Below are positions 1 to 11,708 of a stretch of 64,000 bases of DNA, in pieces (position 1 is the first letter of the stretch; each line of letters starts with the position of its first letter). The translations under genes and the position numbers were made by a program. Source of the stretch: Mytilus trossulus (lineage: Eukaryota > Mollusca > Bivalvia > Mytilida > Mytilidae). The stretch lies in assembly GCF_036588685.1 (NCBI RefSeq), contig NC_086383.1:48566448-48630447 (forward strand). The letters are read 5' to 3'. The notes beneath the pieces were generated by a model. That model was not told where the DNA came from. It did not search any database and saw nothing but the letters and a program-made list of their open reading frames with translations.

Positions 1-11
1 ATAGATAAATT

Positions 12-40
12 GAAAAATGCTCCACGTAGGAGCATTTTTC
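12..40. repeat. Short perfect hairpin
   Basis: GAAAAATGCTCC (12-23) pairs perfectly with GGAGCATTTTTC (29-40) around a 5-nt loop. It sits at the window edge and may be the end of an inverted-repeat element. The remainder of 41-480 is AT-rich with nothing recognised. Confidence 0.5.
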
Positions 41-399
41 ATTTTTCAATTTTTCAAGGCAAATTGAAAAATGATCAAGGTAAGCAACTTCAATATTTTA
101 TTCTTTAGAAGGAGATTGAAATTTGTTTTTGTTCTAAAACTATCAAATTCAAATGTTTTAATTTATTCAAAATATTGATAAGATCAAGTGTTTTTTAACA
201 CAAACTTATCATTTCTTTTTATATTATCCTCTTGGAATCAAATAATGTAATATCATGAAAATTACAAATTTCAAATCTCATAACGAATTTGAATTTTAAG
301 AAGTGACTATAACAATTTTTTTTAACATTTACCAAACAAATTAACTTTAAAATTTGTAGAGTATTTTGCAAAATCTATATTTCAGATTAAAATGAAAAA

Positions 400-3322
400 T
401 GTTTAGCGTAAATATACACGGTCTTAGAAGCATTTTAAATTAGTTTTATGTAAAATTATTTTGTTCGATTCAAGGAAACTATATGAAATTGAGAATGAAA
501 ATCGATTGTGTCAAAGGGACAACAACTCGACCACAGAATAGACATCAGCAAAAAGCAACCGATGGGTCTTCAACGCCAGCGAAAAAATCCTGGATCCGGA
601 GGCGGACCTCGTGTTATTCAAATACCCGATGTATATTTATAAAATGGAAGGAGAATATTTTCTAATGATTTTTATCAAAGAATAAAAAGGGTCCGTAAGC
701 GAAAAAACTAATCTCTTAACAAAAATTCAAACCAAGAATAAATTCCCATAAAGTTAAAGTTTGAGACAGTGAAGTAAAGGATCACTAGTAAATAACGATA
801 AGTTATTTGTATCAGAATACTAGTATAAGATAATCAGATACAATTAAGAATGAAATTTAATATTTATTTCCAGAGGCAGTCAAAATCAGCTCTTGCATCT
901 ACCTTTAATGATGTTATTCTAATACCCATTGTATATTTACAAAACTGAAGTTGTATTTTTCTAACGGTATTTTATCAATGAATAAATAGGGTCCAATTGT
1001 TGTTTTGTTTAATTATTGACTTTCTTTTTGACACTAAAATATGCTGTATAGGTGTCCCGAACGATTTCTTCTAAATCATCTTGTGTCTTTAGGTTCAACT
1101 AATGCCACACAGGTTTATTTGTGACTTTTACTGGTGTATTATTCAGTGAATTACGATCGTATTCAGAATGTAGAAATCTAGGTGTCTTCTGTTTCTTAAA
1201 ATATAAAAAGAGAATGTATATTTCCATTATTTACTGAAATTTTTATGACGATGGGGTGAAACTACTAAAAATTACTAAATAAAACAAAAAACCAAAGAAG
1301 GTTTAGTCTCAATAATCAAATTATAATGGTAGAAGTTGTAATGTTTGTTTTGCATGTCTAAACCTGTTCACATATGGTATATCTAAATATCAAATTACAA
1401 CATGTTACAACTCATCCCACAACTTAGGTTAACGTTACAGAAATTGAACTGCAATGAGGTTCTAATGAAAACAATTTGTTCTTTTCGCTATTACATTCTT
1501 GGAAATTGTATTGTATATTTTTAAAGTTTGATTTTTTTCAGATTTTTTAATTTCCTTGCAAGATTTGAAACTGGTGCGCCCCAAAACATACTTAAAACAT
1601 ACTCAAAAGTCTTGAACTTAAATTTGGTTGACATAATATCCATTTTTGTTAGGGTAGTTTAGCTAGGAAAGGATTCAGCGCTCACCAAAATGTTTTTGCG
1701 TTGGTTAATTTTTGTCATATTTCAAACTAAACTGCTTATGTTTTCTCAATTGAATTTTTTCATATTTTCATGTCGGGGCCTTTTATGATCGATCAGAGGG
1801 TAAGGAATTTTGTCATTGTTAAAGGTCGTACGGTTGCCTATAATAATACTTATCACTCCATTCGAAGATTGGTAGATAACACATCTCGGTTTTTTTCATA
1901 TGACATTTTGTTTTTGTTTTCTGATTTTACAATGTCGATAATCTCAATATGTTAAATATATTTATATTGTGTACTTTTTATTTTCAAACATTTTTTTTTG
2001 CAAAAGTTAGGACAATAAATGGACTTGTATTTCTTAGAATTTAACTGCTAGTAAAATTTTGAACTTGTTTTACTATGTCATACAGCTTTGGAATACACAA
2101 TTTACCTCTATGATCAGTCAAGATATTACTTAAAAAACAACAACTTATCCAAGCAGTAAGGCATGGGCCCAACCTTATAAATGAATAGCAATTTACTAAT
2201 TTACTACCACTTTTTGCTGAAATGAAAACACAAATGATAGAAACATACTATGGTTTGTAGGGGTAAATGTGAATATGAGAAGAAGAAAAAAAAAAAAACA
2301 ATCCTCCGGTCACCATTATTAAAAGAGGGACCCAAGATACCAAAGGGACAGTCAAACTCGTAAATCTAAAACAAACTGACAACGCCATGGCTAAAAATGA
2401 AAAAGACAAACAGAAAAACAATAGTATACATGACACAAAACTGAAGAATAAACAACACGAACCCCACCAAAACTAGGGATGATCTCAGGTGCTCCGGAAG
2501 GGTAAGCAGATCCTGCTCCACATGCGGCACCCGTCATGTTGCTTATGTGATTACAAATCCGGTAAAAAGTCTAATTCGTTAGGTCAAATTCATGAAAGGG
2601 AAGGGATTGTAGTTACGACGTAAGGAACATATCCGATATCATTTGTTAATTTACATTTACACTGCAAAATATCGATAAACGATATTCCTTCGAAGGTCAG
2701 TTTGAAGATTTTTTCTTTCTTTGAAAACCAAACATTCAAGCGCTTTTATATTATTTGTAGCTTAGTACTTTTCTTAAATCCATCTTTTGGGATACACAGA
2801 ATTATAAATAACGATTATAAGTTTACGTGTGTTGTTCCGTCATAACATTATTGAATGACGAGATGATTTGCTTCTCTGCATTCCATAGGCAGATTTGTTC
2901 TTAGTATTATTAAACTTTATCTTTTTATTTTATGATTGATGTATCAAATCTCCTGACAAGATTGATCATCGATGTTAGAGTGTAAAATGACCTGAATTCA
3001 TAGCAACAGTATTACATTTTTTAACAATTTTGGGCACTATTTTATTAGCAGTATTGTATACGATTTATTTTTTAGAACTTGTGTGGTTTTTTTTCATAAT
3101 ACTAAGAACAAATCTATTCATTATTCGAACAAACTGCAATATAATGTTGAACGACAAAGCATGATTTCGTTAACAGACAATGCAATTTTCTGACATTTAA
3201 GTGGTGTTTGTTTTTCATTTTTCGTAAAAAAAAGAGGTCAGATATATTGGATATGTGTTAACTTGCTGAGTGGGACCAATTATACAGTAATGACCAAATT
3301 ACTTGCAGGTTATTTGTTTTGT
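400..3322. repeat. Segmental duplication block, copy 1 (partner 16270-18771)
   Basis: Landmarks shared in order with 16.3-18.8 kb include the ACTAGTATAAGATAATCAGA stretch (about 820 and 16525), the TGCATGTCTAAACC region (about 1358 and 16960), the TCATGTCGGGGCC / TCATGCAGGGGCC region (about 1770 and 17526), and the sequence up to GCAGGTTATTTGTTTTG (about 3305 and 18753). It contains degenerate fragments of dispersed repeats (487-625 minus, 2325-2560 minus) and no credible gene. The partners have many small indels, so the duplication is old. Confidence 0.65.
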
Positions 3323-5657
3323 TTAACAGGTCGAGAACTCTATACTTCTTGACGTCAGAATATATTTACATAGTAATTTTCAAAACACACGGCCAAAACG
3401 GCCTTGAAAAACTGACCAATCGACTCAATGAACTACAATGCATTTTGGGCTACTACGTGTTTACTAACACATGACAACACGTGGAATTAGTGGAAAAAAT
3501 GGCAACTAATTTAATGTCTTGGACTCTCAAAATACATGGTTTTGTTCTACGATTATATGTATTGTAAAATACATAACATAATCTTCCATTTGCATGCTCA
3601 GTTTAGAAATGTATTGTTTACGGGTTTCACATTTCGAATTGCTTTTTGCCTTGTTATGGATTGTACCTGTGCAATAGTTTCACAGTGTGAAATCGTGAAA
3701 TTTCAGAAGAAGTGACCACTGTCCAGTATGAAACATTTTTTAGTTCTCTTTTAAACCTGCATGCATATTGTCCTTCCAAAATCATTTCTGCCTTGAAAAA
3801 CACGAAAACTGGCACTGAAACACTTCATATGTACTATATGTGTTAATGTAACTTTTTATCAGGATCTGAACTAAAAGAAGGAAAATCTTAATATTCAGTT
3901 TGCTAAATTTAAGGGATATAAAAGCGGGACGAACAGTAGCTTAACATATTTTGTATAGTTTCATCCATCGATTAAGTCCGTCTGTTGCTAATTTTGTCCC
4001 ATTAATATACCTCAGAGGTTTTTATCGTTCGGCTGCTGTCCTATAAACGCATGTGCAATATCTCTATTTATTTATATCCTCTGGATCATAGTGGGTGCCA
4101 AATTTTATTTTATTTTTTCTAAAACATTCTTTTTATATAGAAATAAGAAGATGAGGTATGAGTGCCAACATGAGACATCTTTCCATCCAAGACACAATCT
4201 GTTAGAGTAAGCAATCATACTGGTTCAATGCTGAAAAGTAAGCTATTAAGGGACCAAAAATTACAAGTGTAAAACAAACCAAACAACAACAGAAAAAAAA
4301 CCCAAAAAAAACAGCTTGTTTTATAAACAAAAGTAGAAGAAATTTATCCAATAGATAACAGAAATATCAAAAGTTGAGATCAAAAGCTGCAATTTTCACA
4401 AAACATATCAAAGTTCTCACCTTGGCTTGCTGCACATAAACATGGATAACATCATTAATGATTTGATTGAGGTGGGCAAATGTCCAAGTCCGTTAAAAAT
4501 AAAAGAAAATTAATATCTCATAATAAAATCAATAACTTTGCAAAGACGAAAACAAAATAAAACTACAGTTGCTTGCTTTACTACCTTCAGAAAAGTTTGA
4601 AAGTCCAAAATATATGTCAAAAAATAATACGTTAAGTTTTTTTTAACACTGTCAGACATGAATTTAAAAAGGTTTTGTGCAGTTTTGATGAAAATTGATA
4701 TATGATATATGCTTTGTGCACGTTCAGTACCTGTCAAATTCTCAATATGAAAATAATACTTAGTATTCTACAGACGCCAATAAAGAAAACCCGAACTTTC
4801 TGAAAGATACTTGTATACAAAAGGAGATGTGGTATAATTGCCAATGGGTCAAATGCAATGCCTTCAACAATAAGACAAACCCGTACCGTATTATTGCTCA
4901 ACAATGGCCCCGTTTCATGATTATACGTTTTTCTTTCTTGAAGACAAATGAACGAATTAACACATTCTTATCCTCGATTTAAATTACTTTTTAATCATAA
5001 AGAAGGTACAGTATCATAAAAATATGGGGAAAACTTTAATGACCCCATCAGATATTTGACAAACTCTAAGTTTTTTTATACGAACACGAAATTCAAGGAT
5101 AACACATTTTTCTTTAACTATCTTTACGAAATTTGCTACACTCATAAATATAAGCACCAGCAGTTATCGACGGCTAACTTTACATTAGTAAGTTTGTCTT
5201 ATGGGTTATCGTGTTTTCCAATGTTGTTTCGTTGCTGTCTTGGCGATGGATGCCTAAAATCTCCGTGTCATCATCAACCATATTAATGGCTTTGGCTAAA
5301 AATCGAGTAATTCAAAAACTTGTTTCTCTGCATAGAAACAACTCTTCGTTCATCTGAGCATGGAACGAATACTTTTTATCACGAACTATAAATGTTGATC
5401 CATAAAATGAAAAACTAAGCGAAATTGTTAATCCCGCATTGCACGAAAAATGTGTTGTATTTCAGAAAATAACAAGTGTTCTCGGTTGATTGTAAACACG
5501 TAGTAGTCCATCATGCATTGTTACTCATTATGGATTGGTCAAAAACCAAGGTGATTATAAATTGCGTCACGCGTAAATAAACAATTACATGTGCGAGGAC
5601 ATAAGTATGCTAATTCATGCTTTTCCATATATAAAGGTAGTGGTCTCGACCTGTTAA
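3323..5657. mobile_element. 2.3-kb TTAA-flanked terminal-inverted-repeat element
   Basis: TTAA (3323-3326) then CAGGTCGAGA opens the element; TCTCGACCTG (5644-5653) then TTAA (5654-5657) closes it. The 10-bp termini are perfect inverted repeats, with a longer diverged inverted region inside (about 3400-3480 against 5490-5580, including ACTACGTGTTTAC). The paralogous block at 18760-18790 has a single TTAA (18772-18775) joining the same left and right flanks, so it serves as an empty site. TTAA duplication is typical of piggyBac-type insertion. No transposase is recognisable inside, so it is probably non-autonomous. Confidence 0.75.
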
Positions 5658-5923
5658 AGAGAGGAACTTCGAATAGATTGTTCGGGTTTAATATTTTCTA
5701 TATTACAAAACACTTTGCTATTGTTTGCGAAGACTTTTTATACTTTTAATCTTTATTTAATTTATGGTATATCGTTTTGCGATCTTTTGGTTACTTTTGA
5801 TCTGAAGTTTTGATTTAATTTCTTTGTAATGAATCCTTTGTTAGTTAATATTGAATGGGTGGAGAAGAAAGCTAACAATTTGTAATAACATTTTGAATTC
5901 ATGTTTCCGTATATCGTAGATTA
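5658..5923. repeat. Segmental duplication block continuing past the TTAA element
   Basis: The sequence around ATTACAAAACACTTTGCTA (5702-5720) aligns with 18815-18840 (TTACAAAACACTTTACTAC). No gene is seen. Confidence 0.5.
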
Positions 5924-6727
5924 TCGGAATTCCAATGGGGACTAACTGTTCACCACTTATTGCGGACCTCTTTTTGTATTGTTATGAGTTACAATTTATG
6001 ACAAAAATAAACAAAGACCCATCAAAACAACATCTGATAAACAAATTTAATAATACTTTTAGATATTTGGATGATATTTTGGCTCTCAATAATGACGACT
6101 TCAGTATGTATATTAATGAAAGTTATCCTGCTGAACTTACTTTAAATAAAGCTAATACTAACAACGACCACTGCCCTTTCCTCGATCTTGATATCTATAT
6201 CACTAACGGAAAGCTGAATACTAAAATTTATGATAAAAGGAATGATTTTTCATTTCCTATCGTTAATTATTCGTTTTTAGATGGTGACGTTCCCTTGTCA
6301 CCATCTTACGGTGTTTATATATCTCAACTTGGACGATTCGCTCGTGTATGTAACAATGTTTTAGATTTTAACGTATTTTATTTTTTTAAGAAATTTATGT
6401 ATTACTGAAAAATTATTACACCAGGGTTTTCGATATCACAAACTATTCAAAACATTTACTAAATTTTATCATTGGTATAAAGACATCATTCGTAAATATA
6501 GCTAAACATGCAGACTTCTTATACGTTCAGGTATTTCACATCCAATTTTTTATAGAAATATTCTTTATAAAGCACAAAGGTGTCAGTATTCACTTCAGAA
6601 ACTTACAAAACCTTTGAATAGACTTATTAAGAAGGGATATAATTACGATACTGTCGTCAAGTCATTAAAGATTGCATATTTTGGTGTTAATATTGAGTCA
6701 CTGATAAGGTCTTTGCGTCGGAACTAA
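5924..6727 (+). pseudogene. Decayed Penelope-like reverse transcriptase, C-terminal part
   Basis: The homology begins IIGIPMGTNCSPLIADLFL at 5924, directly after an in-frame TAG, so the 5' part of the element is missing. The open frame to 6408 carries the catalytic-type motif FRYLDDIL, a later FLDLDIYI and KIYDKRNDFSFPIVN, and then YGVYISQLGRFARVCNN. These motifs resemble Penelope-like element RTs. Near 6385-6410 the frame shifts: the next part continues from EKLLHQGFRYHKLFKTF through one internal stop (TAA after RKYS) to KIAYFGVNIESLIRSLRRN and a stop at 6727. No GIY-YIG endonuclease was found downstream. It is non-functional. It lies in duplication unit A and is not seen at the matching place in unit B. 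Confidence 0.65.
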
Positions 6728-7191
6728 ACACATTTATTCTAAAAACAGTTGTTGGCATGACATGGGTTATGTTCTTCTCATATATGTTATGATGGTATGA
6801 TACTAAACTCCTAACAGGAAGGATTGTGCCTGATGTTCATATGATGAACTCATAATCTTTTAGTCAGTTTAATTGAAGTCTGGAGCTGGCATGTCAGTTA
6901 ACTGCTAGTAGTCTGTTGTTATTTATGTATTATTGTCATTTTGTTTATTTTCTTTGGTTACATCTTCTGACATCAGACTCGGACTTCTCTTGAACTGAAT
7001 TTAGTATGGCGTTCATTATCACTGAACTAGTATATATTTGTTTAGGGACCAGCTGAAGGACGCCTCGGGGTGCGGGAATTTCTCGCTACGTTGAAGACCT
7101 GTTGGTGACCTTCTGCTGTTGTTTTTATTATTTTGTCGGGTTGTTGTCTCTTTGACACATTCCCCATTTCCATTCTCAATTTTATTTCCCA
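6728..7191 (+). mobile_element. 3' tail of the Penelope-like element
   Basis: The untranslated tail includes GGTTATGTTCTTCTCATAT, CTGGAGCTGGCATGTCAGTT, and the end GGGTTGTTGTCTCTTTGACA followed by CATTCCCCATTTCC. The same tail is found at 39765-40592 (+) and 48338-48850 (-), and in fragments at 34240-34393 and 59912-60112, which shows it belongs to one dispersed family. Confidence 0.6.
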
Positions 7192-8755
7192 ATAATGATA
7201 GATTCTTAGAGGTAAAAACAACAGAAAACGTGCTGTTAATTTAATGATACCACTTAAGTTTGGTTAGAATGTATGCATCTCCTTATATGTCTGTACGTGT
7301 GTTTATCTATTCGCCTGTCCTGCTTTGTGTTCCTTACATAATGATTGTACCATTGAACTAAAGTTTATATAACTAGGTATGCTGAAGCATCATGAAATGG
7401 GGTTGAGTTGTATATTAAAGTACGCTCAATTTGACCCTGACTGACATTTGACCTATATTATAGTAAATGCGGTCTGATTTGTATTCTGTTTAAAACGCAT
7501 CATATGAATGAGATGGTTGAAAAACCAAAATCAGATAACTGTGACCTTTACCTCATCTAGACAATTTTCACTGCACAGCAACGAAAAAACATAAACTGGG
7601 TTTAACTCCAACTTTGAGGACAGATCTAGTTCGCATAAGTTTGAACCTTTATTAACGGTACCACAAAAGATGCGATTTCTTTTCAGTGATGCTCAATGCC
7701 AACATTTTCTTTATACCAAAACGTATACTTACTATGTCTAAGCCCGAAGCATTTGTTTTCACCTATCTTAAGTCAGGAATCTGATATTCAGTATGGGTCA
7801 TTTGTTAATGTCGTACATCAGTGTTTCTCGATTCTAATTTTTTATATAGATTAGACTGGTGATTTTCCAGTTTGAATGGACTATTTGGGATTTGCTCTTT
7901 GTTGAAGGCCGTACGGTGATCTATAGTTGTTAATTTCTCTGTCATTTTGGTCTCTTGTGGAGAATTGACTAAATGGCAATCATACCACATCTTGTATTTT
8001 TACACTAGTAGTGTTGAGGCTCTTTGAAACGTGCTGTTCGGTATGAACCAAGGCGCAATGTTGAAGACCGTACTTGGATGGATGGTTGTCTCATTAGCAC
8101 TCATACCAAATCCTCTTACGTCTATTGATAATTTATGGGCTACTTAACGTTCAGTAGTAAATTTTCAGACGCATTCGTCCAGTAGTAAATACAACAGGCG
8201 CATTCAGGACGATACTAAAAAAATATTGAACTCCGAGGAAAATTCAAATTACTGATTTAACGACAAAGAACCTAATGTAAAGCCAAATCTAGTGCGTTTT
8301 TGTATTAAGTGTCATGTATTTATAAAGTTCACCTTATTTCAAATTTATTGAAAGATTTGTAAATAGTTTAAATAGTCCATAAGAGTTTTTTAGTGCTTTA
8401 GTTATATACTACATTATTAAACAGTCAAACCATTTTTAAGGGAACCTTAACTGCATATTTTACGTGTTTGTCCCATATCTGGTTTTGTTCGTAACAGTTG
8501 TGTATTCTACTTCGGATACGAATTTTCGTGCACCGCGGACAATTCATATTTCTTGGATGTCTTTTTAATTCACGGCGGGGATGTAATGATTTTTTTTTGT
8601 TTACATTTGACCTATTGATTCGCGTATACCGACTACATGGATACATCAAAATTGGTATCTAACGGATAATTACATAATTTCTTGACAAAGCCGTTTTAGT
8701 TAAAACTATTTGCTTTAAACTTGAAAGTACCAAAACACAAGGAAAATTGTTACCC
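7192..8755. repeat. Segmental duplication block with repeat fragments (partner 19310-20200)
   Basis: GTTGAGTTGTATATTAAAG and the TTTGACCCTGACTGAC region (about 7400-7450) align with 19428-19447 and 19610-19625, and similarity continues to about 8400. A minus-strand fragment of a dispersed repeat is at 7850-7995 (GCCGTACGGTGATCTATAG) and another repeat piece at 8030-8110. A stretch at 8460-8575 aligns with 21255-21365. No gene is supported. Confidence 0.55.
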
Positions 8756-8784
8756 TCATACATATATATATATATAGAATAATG

Positions 8785-8909
8785 CATGGCAAAATCCGTA
8801 TCGCATGCTGTATCAACAAGCGAAACTAATATCAGTCCCGAGGGCCGAAGGTCCCGAGGGCTGATATTGGTCGAGTGGTGACACAGCATGCGATACGGAT
8901 TCTGCCATG
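8785..8909. repeat. 125-bp imperfect palindrome
   Basis: The outer arms of about 27 bp (CATGGCAAAATCCGTATCGC... at 8785 and its complement ending GCCATG at 8909) differ at one position. Inner arms carry AATATCAG / CTGATATT around GTCCCGAGGGCCGAAGGTCC. It is probably a foldback or MITE-type element. A related half occurs at 9539-9565. Confidence 0.7.
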
Positions 8910-9538
8910 TAATAATCTGTCAATCATATTTTTTGATAGAATCAGATTCTTGGATATCCTTTTTTTTAATCGTCTGAAATAATAAGCTAGAAAAGAACAT
9001 TATGATATTTCTATATTTTTCCACCTGACTTGTTTTTTGTATATAGACTTCCTTATTTATCTAATATCCACATCAGAATGTCCCCTATAACTTTATTATA
9101 TTCTCAATTTACGTTAGACCATGTATAAAAATGCATCCACTAACGATACTGTCCTTTTATTTCAACTAAAATTAATATTTATCAAATAAATACCATAATA
9201 TTTTGAAATGTTTAGACTTTAATTGTTTATTTGGCGATGATCTTATTTATCATAATTTTTATTTTCTGAAGAGGTGATCAGCAAGAAAGATGTTTTCTTG
9301 AAAAGTGTGCTATCTATTGTAACCAAATTAAAATCGTAAAAATTTGAATTTGTGTTTAATCTATCAGGTAATGAAAACAAACTTCACGAAAATTATAACC
9401 ACATAAACCGTTATAAAACTTCAAATATGTCTTCATCTTATTTGTTGGGGGATTTTTGGAATTCATTTTTTCCTATGCCAGGAAGTACTGGCCGTCATAG
9501 ATTCAACGTTGACGTAATTCTAATTATGACGTCCCACC

Positions 9539-9640
9539 AGGTATGCGATACGGGTTTTGCTATGATATACGGGGTATGCGATACGGGTATAACCATGCAA
9601 GACGGGATATACGATACAGGGTAGGTGATACAGACTGGAA
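9539..9640. repeat. Degenerate short tandem repeat related to the 8.8-kb palindrome
   Basis: TATGCGATACGGG and variants (ATACGGGGTATGCGATACGGG, ATATACGATACAGGG) are repeated four to five times. The first unit matches the palindrome arm (GCATGCGATACGGATTTTGC). The rest of 8916-9850 shows nothing else. Confidence 0.5.
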
Positions 9641-9904
9641 AAAAGAACCTTTATTAGATATACAAAATTGCTGTATTTTGCAATAAATATATGATAAATA
9701 CTGATTTTTAATTTCGAAGTAAAAAGATACGGCTTATGACAACGGAAACCGACAATATTCGTACACCTCACACTCACTGTTAATGATCCAAGCCGGTACA
9801 TCACTTCAAGTATTGGTGTTGACCAGCTTAGTTTAGACTATATTATATGTAAAACGATTCGAGTGTTCTTCAATGAGGCTGACTCTACGTGACAATAAAA
9901 GATA

Positions 9905-10056
9905 ATCAAGTCATGTATCATTTATTTTCAATAAAAAGTATTGTCGAGCGAATTCTAATTTAAAATTAACAAACAAAATGAAAAATAAAATAACACTTTT
10001 TGGAACTGTCAAAGTTAATGTTGATGCATCTGGCGATGTTTCTTTTTTTCAAATAT
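9905..10056 (-). other. Copy A 3' UTR exon with polyadenylation signal
   Basis: The acceptor TTTTACAG opens at 10056. The exon starts ATATTTGAAAAAAAG and contains AATAAA (9926-9921 on the minus strand). The same exon start and poly(A) signal exist in B (22114; signal 21993-21988) and C (43974; signal 43856-43851). The coding part ends in the previous exon, whose donor is at 11699-11694. The 3' end is approximate. Confidence 0.5.
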
Positions 10057-10229
10057 CTGTAAAATAAACAAAATCTTATTAATACTATGCCTAAACAAAC
10101 AACATGCAAATCTTATAACATATGGGGCAAAACTATTGCATGGAAAACAAGTTTGAAACAACAATTATTAAATTGAAACCATCAGTTCACGTTGAACATA
10201 TTGTGTAAAATTTTGTCAGATATAGACAT

Positions 10230-10970
10230 TATATAAATAATACATAGCTGAGAGAGTGATAGAGCAGATTGGTACCCCGTGAAAAAAAAGTCAAGCAAGA
10301 TGTTTTATTTTATTTATTTTAACAGTCGATAATAAAATCTGAGCCAAAACGTAGAACTTAAGCATTGTATTTAATTCCTTGATGTACATTCAATTTGTTG
10401 TTCTTTGAATTATCGAATTCTGATTGGTTTAGAGGAGAGGGTAACATTAAAATAAATGTCACCCGCTCAGCCATGTGATAGAGTGAATTGACACCCTCGT
10501 CTTAGCCAATCAAAAAATGGCATTTAACGTGAAATATAATAATATATAAATAACACATAGCTGAGAGGGTGATAGAGCAGATTGATACCCCGAGAAAACA
10601 TTGTCATCACCCTGTCAGCTATGTGTTATTTGATTTATTATACTCTATGCCCTATCATTATTGTCTTTTACAGATTAATTCTATGTTAAAAGTATTTTCT
10701 ATGACGTCACGTACATAAAAACGTTACGGGTATAAGAAAAATCAAACAAAAAGTGAAGCAAGATATTTTTATTTTTTTTATTTTGACAGCTGAATAATAA
10801 AACCGAGCAAAAACGTAGAATTTGAGCATTGTATTGAATTACTTGATGTAATTTCAATTCATTGTCCTTGAAATTATCGATTTTTGATTGGAATAGACGA
10901 GAGGGTAACTTTCAACCGCTCAGCCATGTGATAGAATAAATTAACACCCTCTTATTAGCCAATAAAAGAA
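10230..10970. repeat. Two copies of an intronic dispersed repeat with a hairpin
   Basis: Within intron 4 of copy A, about 10240-10530 and 10545-10970 share ACATAGCTGAGAG(A/G)GTGATAGAGC, CAAGATGTTTTATTTTATTT-like and CCGCTCAGCCATGTGATAGA stretches. At 10551-10630, AATAACACATAGCTGAGAGG pairs with the complement ending AGCTATGTGTTATT, giving a near-perfect stem. Confidence 0.55.
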
Positions 10971-11130
10971 GTTGTTGTGTGAGTTCCAATGAGACACCTC
11001 TCCATCTAAGTCACAATTTGTAAAAGTAAACCATCATGGGTCAAATTACGGTCTTCAACACGGAACTTTAGTTCACACAGAACAGCAGGCTGTAAAGGTC
11101 CCGAAACAAATAATTTTGTAAAACCATTTA
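10970..11130 (+). repeat. Dispersed repeat fragment (CCAATGAGACA family)
   Basis: It starts GAGTTCCAATGAGACACCTCT and runs through a CGGTCTTCAACAC stretch. The same family is at 4140-4350 and 4812-4905 (inside the 2.3-kb element), 30000-30290, 37050-37340, 37830-38160, 47250-47390, 53500-53660 and 55575-55910. Confidence 0.5.
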
Positions 11131-11224
11131 GATGGTAAACATTGAACATATTTTACTACTTCAAATCATTGAAACGAATTCAAGAGGCCTCCGTTTAAAT
11201 AATAACTCCTCATAAACGAATTCA

Positions 11225-11565
11225 AAAAGTTCCTAGAGTGTATCACCAGCCCAAAAGTCAGCACTTCAGTGTTGACATGAGTATCAATTATCTTCTGATC
11301 ATTTTATAAATATACTGTTTGCAAAAGTATGAATTATTCCAAGTACTTAGGTTGTTTTTTCCCAGGCATAGATAACCTTAGCCGTATTTGGCACAGCTTT
11401 TTGAAATTTTGGGTCATCAATACTCTTAAACTTTGTACTTGTTTGGCTTTTTAACTATTTTTATCTGAGCGTCGCTGGTCCGTCTTATGTAGACGAAACG
11501 TCAGTCTGGCGTATTAAATTACAAGCCTTGTACCTTTGATAACTATTTAGACTTTTTGAAAGGAC
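11225..11565 (+). repeat. Dispersed repeat (ACGAAACGTCAGTCTGGCGT family)
   Basis: It contains CCCAGGCATAGATAACCTTA, GCCGTATTTGGCACA, and GTAGACGAAACGTCAGTCTG ending CTTTGATAACTATTT. Reverse-orientation copies are at 33355-33610, 35930-36140, 49150-49395 (diverged) and 52105-52320, with a partial copy at 20880-21110 and an end fragment at 62935-63010. It lies in intron 4 of copy A. Confidence 0.6.
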
Positions 11566-11708
11566 ATATATTTAAGAATATATTTTTTCAAGATATTACT
11601 CACTCCACTTTTTGATTTACTTCTTGGTTACATTAATTTATCAGATCTAAATGAATGTCAAACCTTAACAATAATATAGTCTGAAATGAAATAACTTACC
11701 TTAGAGCT

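Noticed and set aside
8659-8889. 76-codon minus-strand frame
   Set aside because: It runs through the palindrome at 8785-8909, and its codons come from repeat arms.
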